From VAZQ01 sp036557705 (lineage in GTDB: Bacteria; Pseudomonadota; Alphaproteobacteria; Rhizobiales; Xanthobacteraceae): a stretch of DNA of 64,000 nucleotides. This document shows, one piece after another, positions 57,525 to 64,000 of the stretch; the first letter of the stretch is position 1, and each line of letters starts with the position of its first letter. The notes under the pieces were generated by a model, which had not been told where the DNA came from, ran no database searches, and was given only the letters and a program-made list of their open reading frames with translations. Made by a program: the position numbers and the translations under genes. The stretch is from positions 81,951 through 145,950 of the forward strand of contig DATBHB010000118.1 of the NCBI GenBank assembly GCA_036557705.1, read 5' to 3'.

Positions 57525-58913
57525 ATGACTGCCTTGCAATCCGCTCGCCGCGTCTACGCCCGGTCCGATTTCCTTGGCCACCCGCGCGGACTGACTTTCC
57601 TGTTCATGACGGAAATGTGGGAGCGCTTCTCCTATTACGGAATGCGTGCGCTCCTCGTCCTCTACATGACCAGGTTCCTTCTGCTGCCTGGTCACTCGGA
57701 GGGCGTGATCGGGCTCGAGACGCTGCGGGCCACCCTCGAATCCATGTTCGGCACGCTCGGCGTGCAGCCGTTGTCGTCGCAGATCTATGGATTCTACACC
57801 GCCTTCGTTTATCTCACGCCGTTTTTCGGCGGCCTCATCGCCGACCGCCTGCTTGGTCAGCATCGGACCATCATCATCGGCGCCGCGTTGATGGCGGCCG
57901 GTCATTTCATGATGGCATTCGAGCCGCTGTTTCTGATTGCGCTGCTCGCGCTTATTCTCGGCAATGGCTGCTTCAAACCCAACATGTCGGCTCAGGTGGG
58001 CGGACTCTATCGCCCAGGCGACCCGCGCCGCGACCGCGCCTATTCGATCTTCTATGTCGGAATCAATGTCGGCGCCTTCCTTGCGCCGCTCGTCTGCGGC
58101 ACCCTCGGCGAAGAGGTCGGTTGGCATTATGGGTTCGGTGCCGCCGGGGTCGGCATGACCATCGCGCTCGTGATTTATCTCTACGCGCTCGCATCCTCGG
58201 CGCTCCCACAGGACGAATTGCATCGCGCCGAAGCCGCTCACGAGGCGACGCGCCCAGTCAGCAGCAGCGAGTGGCGCGCTATCGTGGCGCTGCTGCTCTT
58301 GTTCCTGCCGAATACGTTGTTCTGGGCCACGTACGAGCAGCAGGGCAATACAATTGTGCTGTGGGCCGAGGATTATACCGACCGGACAATCGATCTGGGC
58401 TTCTGGCATGGCGCCATCGATGTCACTTGGTTTCAAGCGTTCAACCCCTTGATGATATTTGCCTTCACGCCGTTCGTCGTCGCGTTGTGGGCACGCCAGG
58501 CCAAGCGCGGCAGAGAGCCTTCCAGCGTGACCAAGATGGCGTTGGGGTGCTTCGGGCTCGCCCTTGCCAATCTGATAATGGTAGGGGCCGCCTGGCAGTC
58601 CAACGGCGCGCCGGATGCGAGCTGGCTGTGGCTGTTCGCCTATTTCGTCGTGCTCACTATTGGCGAGCTTTATCTCTCCCCGGTTGGACTTTCGCTGGTA
58701 TCCAAGGTTGCGCCGGTGCAGGTGATCTCAATGATGATGGGCGTGTGGCTCGGCACGAGCTTCATCGGCAATCTTATGGCAGGCTGGCTCGGCAGCTTCT
58801 GGAGCACGATGAACAAGGCGGAGTTCTTCCTGATGATCGCCGGCATCGCCGCACTAGCCGGCTTGATAATCCTGGCGCTAGGCCAGCCGATGCGCCGCGT
58901 GCTGAAGACCTAA
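57525..58913 (+). CDS. POT-family proton-coupled oligopeptide transporter
   Basis: A 462-residue MFS permease with about 12-14 membrane helices. The POT signature on helix 1 is TEMWERFSYYGMRALLVLYM (the ExxER motif), and FYTAFVYLTPFFGGLIADR and GNGCFKPNMSAQVGGLY are the PTR2 signatures. It takes up di- or tripeptides with protons. It starts 6 bases after the TctC-like gene, an odd pairing since POT carriers do not need binding proteins. Confidence 0.93.
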   Translation: MTALQSARRVYARSDFLGHPRGLTFLFMTEMWERFSYYGMRALLVLYMTRFLLLPGHSEGVIGLETLRATLESMFGTLGVQPLSSQIYGFYTAFVYLTPFFGGLIADRLLGQHRTIIIGAALMAAGHFMMAFEPLFLIALLALILGNGCFKPNMSAQVGGLYRPGDPRRDRAYSIFYVGINVGAFLAPLVCGTLGEEVGWHYGFGAAGVGMTIALVIYLYALASSALPQDELHRAEAAHEATRPVSSSEWRAIVALLLLFLPNTLFWATYEQQGNTIVLWAEDYTDRTIDLGFWHGAIDVTWFQAFNPLMIFAFTPFVVALWARQAKRGREPSSVTKMALGCFGLALANLIMVGAAWQSNGAPDASWLWLFAYFVVLTIGELYLSPVGLSLVSKVAPVQVISMMMGVWLGTSFIGNLMAGWLGSFWSTMNKAEFFLMIAGIAALAGLIILALGQPMRRVLKT

Positions 58914-58924
58914 TTGCGCTGCTT

Positions 58925-59087
58925 GGTAGGGTGGGCAAAGGCGATTCAAAGCGTCTTGATATGGCGCGCAGCCCTCGCACGCCTTTGCCCACGCGGTCGA
59001 ACCTCGAGCGGCGCACCGCGTGGGCAAAATCGCATGCGCGTTGGTGCACGTCGATCGTGCTGAACAGGCGATTTTGCCCACCCTACG
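58925..59087. repeat. GTAGGGTGGGCAAA element, copy 7
   Basis: GGTAGGGTGGGCAAAGGCG at the left, GCGATTTTGCCCACCCTACG at the right, with the internal CGCGTGGGCAAAATCGC. It separates the convergent POT and pobA genes. Confidence 0.8.
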
Positions 59088-59105
59088 GATCACGTCATTT
59101 TGCAA

Positions 59106-60275
59106 TTAAAGATCCAACGGCAGGCCGGCGTAGTTCTCGGCGAGAGAGCGCGCGGCCGCCTCCGACGTAACCACGTAATCGAGCTCGGCCAGCTGGCGCT
59201 TGCGGTCGAAGGCGTTGTGGGTCGGCGAGAGGTGGAGCATCTGGGTCATCCACCAGGAAAACCGCTGCGCTTTCCAGACGCGCCGCAGGCACGTTGCTGA
59301 ATAGCGGTCGAGCGCCTCGCTGCGGCCGGTTTGATAGAATTCGGTCAGCGCCCGCGAGAGCACAACCACATCCGCGAGAGCGAGGTTCATCCCCTTGGCT
59401 CCGGTCGGCGGCACAATATGGGCGGCATCGCCGGCGAGAAACAGCCGGCCATGGCGCATCGGCTCAGCCACGAAGCTTCGCATGGCGGTTACGCCTTTCT
59501 GCAGCATCCGGCCCTCGACCAGATCCCGCGTGCTGGCAAGGCGCGCGTGCAGTTCCTCCCAAATCCGCTCGTCCGGCCAGTTCTCCACATCGTCATCGGG
59601 TGCGCACTGAACGTAAAGGCGCGCGAGGTTCGGCGAGCGCATCGTGAAGAGCGCGAAGCCGCGATCATGATAGCAATAAATCAATTCATCGTCGGGCGGC
59701 GGCGATTGCGACAGAATGCCGAGCCAGCCGAACGGATATTCGCGATCGTAGGTTGAAAGCTTGTGCGCCCCGATGCTGGGCCGGCAAATACCGTGAAACC
59801 CGTCGCAACCGCCGATGAAATCGCAGTCGATCTCATCCATTCCCGCGCCGGTGCGAAACCTGATCTTCGGCTTTTCTCCCTCGAAATCATGGACGCTCAC
59901 GTCGTCGACCTCGAACAGAATCTGTCCTCCGTCGGCGAGCCGGCGAGCGACGATATCCTTCACGATCTCCTGCTGGCCGTAGATGGTGACGCCCTTGCCT
60001 ACGAGCGCGCGAAAATTGATGTAGTGCAGCCCGCCGTTGAAACACAGATGAATACCGTTGTGAGAGAGCCCCTCGCGCAGCAGGCGCCCGCCGACGCCGG
60101 TCTCGACCAGGAGATCGCGCGCCCACTGCTCCATCAGGCCGGCGCGGATACGGCTCTCGATGTAGGACCGACTGCGATTTTCGATAATGATCGACTCGAT
60201 CCCCTCCAGATGCAGGAGATGCGAAAGCATCAATCCGGCCGGGCCCGCCCCGATGATACCGACCTGGGTGCGCAT
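59106..60275 (-). CDS. pobA: 4-hydroxybenzoate 3-monooxygenase (PobA)
   Basis: A 389-residue flavoprotein of the p-hydroxybenzoate hydroxylase family, converting 4-hydroxybenzoate to protocatechuate with NADPH and O2. FAD loop VGIIGAGPAGLMLSHLLH (5-22), ENRSRSYIESRIRAGLME (the PHBH-specific segment), CDGFHGICR (the DG region) and AGDAAHIVPPTGAKGMNLA (FAD ribose site). Length equals P. fluorescens PobA (394). The ATG at 60275 is chosen. No pobR regulator or protocatechuate ring-cleavage gene is near, so it may be separated from the rest of the pathway. Confidence 0.93.
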   Translation of the reverse strand: MRTQVGIIGAGPAGLMLSHLLHLEGIESIIIENRSRSYIESRIRAGLMEQWARDLLVETGVGGRLLREGLSHNGIHLCFNGGLHYINFRALVGKGVTIYGQQEIVKDIVARRLADGGQILFEVDDVSVHDFEGEKPKIRFRTGAGMDEIDCDFIGGCDGFHGICRPSIGAHKLSTYDREYPFGWLGILSQSPPPDDELIYCYHDRGFALFTMRSPNLARLYVQCAPDDDVENWPDERIWEELHARLASTRDLVEGRMLQKGVTAMRSFVAEPMRHGRLFLAGDAAHIVPPTGAKGMNLALADVVVLSRALTEFYQTGRSEALDRYSATCLRRVWKAQRFSWWMTQMLHLSPTHNAFDRKRQLAELDYVVTSEAAARSLAENYAGLPLDL

Positions 60276-60291
60276 TCGACTCTCGCCTTGC

Positions 60292-61452
60292 TCAACCCAG
60301 CGCCGCTGCGAGGTCGGCGATGAGGTCGTCCGTGTCTTCGATTCCGACCGAGAGTCGAACAAGCGTATCTCCGATCCCGAGTGCCGCCCGGACGTCTGGC
60401 GGGACCGAACCGTGCGTCATCAGGGCCGGATGCTCGATGAGGCTCTCGACCCCGCCAAGGCTTTCGGCCAGCGCGAACAGCCGGCAGCGCTCCAGGAATC
60501 GCTTGGCGTCGCCGATGCTGCCTGCGAGTTCGGCCGAAATAACCCCGCCGAATGCCCGCATCTGCCGTTTCGCCAGCGCGTGCTGGGGATGGCTCGGCAG
60601 CCCCGGATAATGCACCCGCCGCACCTTGCGATGGCGCTCGAGCCAATGGGCGATCTTCAATGCCGAGGCGCAGTGCCGCTCCACGCGCAGCGCCAGCGTC
60701 TTGAGGCCACGGAGCGCCAGAAATGAATCGAACGGTCCCTGAATCGCCCCCACCGCATTTTGCAGAAACGTGATGCGATCGCAAAGGTCTCCATTATCGC
60801 CCACCACCGCCACGCCACCGATCATGTCGGAGTGACCGTTCAAATATTTCGTCGTCGAGTGCACGACGAGATCGAAGCCGTGTTCAAGCGGGCGCTGCAC
60901 GTAGGGCGTGGCAAAGGTGTTGTCGGCAGCAACCAGGATGCCACGCCGCTTCGCGATGGCTGCGACTGCTTCAAGATCGACGAGCTTGAGCATGGGATTG
61001 GTCGGGGTCTCGACCCAGATCAGGCGCGTGTTCGGGCGGATCGCGTCTTCAAGCGCGCCGCAGTCGCTGAGATCGAGATAAGTGGTCTCGTGTCCCGCCG
61101 AACGCCGGCGCACGCGTTCAAACAGCCGACGTGAGCCGCCGTAGAGGTCGTCGACGGCAATGATGTGCGAGCCATGGTCGAGGAGATCGAGCGTGGTGGA
61201 GATCGCCGCTAACCCCGAGGCAAAGGCGAATGCGCTCCTCCCCCCTTCGAGATCGGCGATACAGCGCTCCAGCGCCATGCGTGTCGGGTTCTTGGTGCGG
61301 GCATAATCGTAGCCCTTGTGCACGCCCGGACTTTGCTGGACATAAGTCGACGTCGTGTAGATCGGCATCATGACCGCGCCGGTAGTCGGGTCGGGTTCCT
61401 GCCCGGCATGCACGCAGCGGGTCGCGAAATCGAGGTTGGTCCGCTGTGTCAT
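60292..61452 (-). CDS. cystathionine gamma-lyase/gamma-synthase family enzyme
   Basis: A 386-residue fold-type I PLP enzyme. PLP Lys202 is in VHSTTKYLNGHSD; the usual YARTKNPTRMALE and ETPTNPMLK segments are present. Its ATG overlaps the stop of the upstream cystathionine beta-synthase gene by 4 bases (ATGA). That pairing suggests cystathionine gamma-lyase in reverse transsulfuration (homocysteine to cysteine), though MetB/MetC cannot be excluded from sequence alone. Confidence 0.9.
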   Translation of the reverse strand: MTQRTNLDFATRCVHAGQEPDPTTGAVMMPIYTTSTYVQQSPGVHKGYDYARTKNPTRMALERCIADLEGGRSAFAFASGLAAISTTLDLLDHGSHIIAVDDLYGGSRRLFERVRRRSAGHETTYLDLSDCGALEDAIRPNTRLIWVETPTNPMLKLVDLEAVAAIAKRRGILVAADNTFATPYVQRPLEHGFDLVVHSTTKYLNGHSDMIGGVAVVGDNGDLCDRITFLQNAVGAIQGPFDSFLALRGLKTLALRVERHCASALKIAHWLERHRKVRRVHYPGLPSHPQHALAKRQMRAFGGVISAELAGSIGDAKRFLERCRLFALAESLGGVESLIEHPALMTHGSVPPDVRAALGIGDTLVRLSVGIEDTDDLIADLAAALG

Positions 61453-62822
61453 GTCGGCGTAATCCGGAAGTAATTGATGAGATCGAGACGCGTCGCCAGG
61501 CCAACAAACTGGTCGCCCTCCATTACGATGCCGACGTAGTCCCTGCGAAACAAAGGCACGAGGTCGGCGACCGGAGCCTCGGACGAAATGGTTTCGAGCC
61601 GCGTGACCATGACGTCCTTGACGCTCCGCTGAAACGCCTTGTTCGCCCCGCCGGGCTCCGTGATGAGCGCGGCCAGAACATCGCTCTCATCGACCAGTCC
61701 CACCACCTTGCCCCCATTATCGATCACCGGCAGCTGCGATACGCCGGTCGAACGCATCCGCATGAACACAGTGCGCAGATTATCGTCGGGGCGCACCACA
61801 ATTGCCGTACCTTCGCTGTAGCGATTGACGACCACGTCGCCAACCGTCCCGTGCCGTTCCGGATGGGTCCAGCCTTCCTGCGCCAGGAAACTCGGGTTGA
61901 ATACCTTCGAAAGATATTTGGCGCCCGAATCGCACGCGAGCGTCACCACCCGCTTCGGCGCGCTCTGGTCGCGGCAATAGCGCAAAGCCGCGGACAGGAG
62001 CGTCCCCGTAGAGGATCCCGCCAGAATGCCTTCACGGCGCAACAGATCGCGCGAGGTCGCAAAGCTCTCCGCATCTCCGACCGAATAGGCATTGCTGACC
62101 AGCGAGAGATCGGCATTCGGCGGGATGAAATCCTCGCCAATGCCTTCAACCGCCCAGCTGCCGGCTTCGACCATGCGTCCGGTCTCGACATAAGGCGCCA
62201 GGATCGAACCTTCCGGATCGGCGAGGATCATTGCGGTTTTTGGCGAAGCTCGGTGGAGGAATCGCCCGATCCCGGTGAGCATTCCGCCCGAGCCGACGCC
62301 GACCACGACGGCGTCGATGTCGCCTTCCAATTGGCGCAGCATTTCGGGACCGGTGGTGGCTTCGTGCGCGCCGGGGTTGGCGGGATTGGCGAACTGGTTG
62401 ATGAAGAACGCGCCCGGCGTGCGACGAGTGATCGCATCGGCCAGATCCTGATAATAATCCGGGTGACCTTTGCCGACGTCGGAGCGGGTAATTGTCACCT
62501 CGGCGCCCATCGCCTGAGCGTGCAATATCTTCTCGCGCGCCATCTTGTCGGGAACGACCAAAAGCGTCCGATAACCCTTGCGTCCACCAACGAGCGCGAG
62601 TCCCAGCCCGGTATTGCCGGCGGTTGCTTCGACGATCGTGCCGCCAGGTTTGAGCCGGCCGTCGGATTCGGCTGCCTCGATCATGGCGCGCGCCGGCCGA
62701 TCCTTCAGCGAGCCTGACGGGTTGAGACTTTCAAGCTTGAGAAAGAGCCGGCAGAGACCACGGTCGAACCGCGTCAGCTCGACGAGCGGCGTTTCGCCGA
62801 TCAGATCGATGATCGAGGACAT
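61449..62822 (-). CDS. cystathionine beta-synthase (PLP domain plus CBS pair)
   Basis: A 457-residue enzyme. PLP Lys40 is in NPSGSLKDRPARAMI; EATAGNTGLGLALVGG is the substrate loop and GVGSGGMLTGIGRF the phosphate loop. Residues about 335-457 form two CBS motifs (VVRPDDNLRTVFMRMRSTG and VKDVMVTRLETISSEAPVA) that in other members bind AdoMet or nucleotides and regulate. No heme domain. The ATG at 62822 is used; no strong ribosome site precedes it and a repeat element starts 50 bases upstream. It is the first gene of a two-gene transsulfuration operon. Confidence 0.9.
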   Translation of the reverse strand: MSSIIDLIGETPLVELTRFDRGLCRLFLKLESLNPSGSLKDRPARAMIEAAESDGRLKPGGTIVEATAGNTGLGLALVGGRKGYRTLLVVPDKMAREKILHAQAMGAEVTITRSDVGKGHPDYYQDLADAITRRTPGAFFINQFANPANPGAHEATTGPEMLRQLEGDIDAVVVGVGSGGMLTGIGRFLHRASPKTAMILADPEGSILAPYVETGRMVEAGSWAVEGIGEDFIPPNADLSLVSNAYSVGDAESFATSRDLLRREGILAGSSTGTLLSAALRYCRDQSAPKRVVTLACDSGAKYLSKVFNPSFLAQEGWTHPERHGTVGDVVVNRYSEGTAIVVRPDDNLRTVFMRMRSTGVSQLPVIDNGGKVVGLVDESDVLAALITEPGGANKAFQRSVKDVMVTRLETISSEAPVADLVPLFRRDYVGIVMEGDQFVGLATRLDLINYFRITPT

Positions 62823-62871
62823 GGAGCACTGTAGCACCGTGCAACGCCAGCCGGAATTGGACGATGCTGCC

Positions 62872-63036
62872 CGTAGGGTGGGGCAAAATCGCCTTGCGAA
62901 AACGCCAATGCGGGGCGCCGGCCGCCGGGCGATTTTGCCCACGCGGTCGACTTCTGCGAGTCACGACCGCGTGGGCAAACGCGCGAAATGTTCTTGCGAG
63001 GCCCGAGACCCTCGCGGGCGCGTTTGCCCGCCCTAC
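62872..63036. repeat. GTAGGGTGGGCAAA element, copy 8
   Basis: CGTAGGGTGGGGCAAAATCGCC at the left, GCGTTTGCCCGCCCTAC at the right; internal CGATTTTGCCCACGCGG and CCGCGTGGGCAAACGCGC face each other. Lies between the CBS gene and the hydrolase, upstream of the former. Confidence 0.75.
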
Positions 63037-63037
63037 T

Positions 63038-63736
63038 TCATCTACCCATCCACTCGACAAGGGCCGTGTTCACGGCCTCGGGGCGCTCGAGCGTCGAGAG
63101 ATGACCGCATTCCGGTACGACGACGAGATTGGCTCCCGGGATACCGGCGGCAATCTCTTGCGAACACGCCGGAGGGGTAAGCGTGTCGGCATCGCCGACC
63201 AGGACGAGCGTTGGGCAGGCGATCGCGGCCAAGAACGGCCGGGCGTCAGGCCGGCTCATGATCGCCTTCTGCTGGCGGACAAACGCGTCGGCACCGGTCT
63301 CCTGCGCCATGATATCGACCGTGCGTTTGAGCTCCTGATCGCCCTGCCGATCACGATGAACAAAGAGCGGAAAGAGCGCGTCCACGATCTCGCCCAATCG
63401 GCCTTCTTTGGCGAGGGCAATTTGCGGCAGGCGCCGCTGCGTCTGACGCGGCGTTTCCGGCTGCGCCGAGGTATCGAGCAAGGCCAGCCGGGCGACGCGG
63501 TGGGGCGCTTTGTGGGCAATGATGAAGGCGATGTAGCCGCCCATCGACAAGCCGACCAGGGCAAAATTCGGTGGCGCGATGCCCAGGATCCGCTCGGCAA
63601 TCTCACCCATGCTGTCGTCCGCCCGGTGGTCGGCCACCATGACCGAGCCGAACTGCCAAAGCGTGGGAATCTGCGGCTCATAAAGGCGGGCCGAACACAT
63701 CAATCCCGGCACCAGCACGGTGGGTAACGAAAGCAT
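63038..63736 (-). CDS. alpha/beta hydrolase
   Basis: A 232-residue serine hydrolase. Nucleophile Ser64 in VGLSMGGYIA, acid in LVLVGDADTLTPP, and catalytic His in ECGHLSTLERPEAV. LVPGLMCSARLYEPQ gives the oxyanion-hole region. AGGGAG lies close to the ATG at 63736. The family covers carboxylesterases, lactonases and C-C hydrolases; substrate unknown. The TctC and pobA genes nearby suggest aromatic or carboxylate metabolism. Confidence 0.87.
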   Translation of the reverse strand: MLSLPTVLVPGLMCSARLYEPQIPTLWQFGSVMVADHRADDSMGEIAERILGIAPPNFALVGLSMGGYIAFIIAHKAPHRVARLALLDTSAQPETPRQTQRRLPQIALAKEGRLGEIVDALFPLFVHRDRQGDQELKRTVDIMAQETGADAFVRQQKAIMSRPDARPFLAAIACPTLVLVGDADTLTPPACSQEIAAGIPGANLVVVPECGHLSTLERPEAVNTALVEWMGR

Positions 63737-63821
63737 TCTCCCTGTCTCCTTTAGGCTGCAGCGAATAGGGCGGCAGCGAAAATTTGTTGACACAATTAAG
63801 ACTTATTGCACTGCAGCAGGA

Positions 63822-63849
63822 TTGACTTTCAATTCGAAGCCCCTATGTT
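63822..63849 (+). promoter_or_regulatory. sigma70-type promoter of the helicase gene
   Basis: TTGACT, a 16-base spacer and TATGTT. Transcription would start near 63856, giving a leader of about 100 bases before the ATG at 63960, consistent with cold-regulated DEAD-box helicase genes. Confidence 0.55.
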
Positions 63850-63959
63850 CCGGGCAGAAACCGGTCGACTGATTCACCTGACCGTTCTCCCGCGCAACTT
63901 TCATAGTTGTTTCTTCGTCCGGCGCGGGCAATTTCCGGGCGGTCCTGATTCGAGGTTAC

Positions 63960-64000
63960 ATGCCCTTTTCTAAGCTCGGCTTGTCCGACAAGGTTCTCGC
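63960..64000 (+). CDS. DEAD-box RNA helicase (RhlE-like), first 13 codons
   Basis: ATG at 63960 followed by MPFSKLGLSDKVL and the window end. The motif F-x-x-L-G-L-S is the start of the Q-motif region of RhlE-type DEAD-box helicases in alphaproteobacteria. Only a fragment is visible; the identity rests on the resemblance of these residues. Confidence 0.6.
   Translation, partial: MPFSKLGLSDKVL

Overview
The window looks like chromosomal DNA of a GC-rich alphaproteobacterium of the order Hyphomicrobiales (Rhizobiales), probably near the Bradyrhizobiaceae/Xanthobacteraceae. The pointers are a giant two-membrane-helix, coiled-coil protein resembling the growth-pole-ring protein GPR/RgsE of rhizobia, a full CtrA-type box, an Omp25-like barrel of the Bradyrhizobium kind, an alphaproteobacterial ParE, and several families of short palindromic intergenic repeats of the type common in these genomes. 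These assignments rest on reading the sequence and recalled family knowledge; no search was run.

Layout. 1-8 kb: a ferredoxin fragment, an Hpt phosphotransfer protein, the GPR-like giant, a dipeptide epimerase and a small exported ClpP-like protein. 8-14 kb: a threonine dehydratase, a short-chain dehydrogenase without the usual Tyr/Lys, thiE-thiD, a stand-alone Lrp ligand domain, an EamA exporter and a CHRD protein. 14-28 kb: accessory-looking exported proteins: three members of a secreted family of unknown function, a secreted amidase, a Tat-exported molybdopterin hydroxylase, MepA, YccF, a GAF protein, a carrier protein whose attachment serine is tryptophan, and a vapBC toxin-antitoxin pair. 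28-33 kb: an RND pump with its fusion protein, then RlpA. 33-41 kb: a flavoprotein, a TMEM175-like channel, an LVIVD-repeat protein and parE. 41-46 kb: a second Tat-exported molybdo-hydroxylase with its 2Fe-2S subunit, a Tat amidohydrolase and a fourth member of the secreted family. 46-55 kb: a lytic transglycosylase, a class A penicillin-binding protein, an epimerase, a large exported carboxypeptidase-regulatory/CxxCH/Vgb-propeller protein and an outer-membrane barrel. 55-64 kb: two orphan TctC-type binding proteins, a POT peptide transporter, PobA, a reverse transsulfuration pair, an alpha/beta hydrolase and the start of an RhlE-type helicase.

Two themes recur. Murein growth and remodelling is represented by the GPR-like protein, the L-Ala-D/L-Glu epimerase, MepA, RlpA, a lytic transglycosylase and a class A PBP. 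Exported catabolism of unknown organic compounds is represented by two separate loci that each combine a molybdo-hydroxylase, an amide/C-N hydrolase and a member of the same secreted family; this is the best candidate here for an undescribed functional module. Intergenic DNA is unusually rich in repeats: eight copies of an element bounded by inverted GTAGGGTGGGCAAA arms (some with outer TTACTGCGTCA ends like a MITE), three copies of a GTAGCCCGGATTG palindrome, and two other small families.
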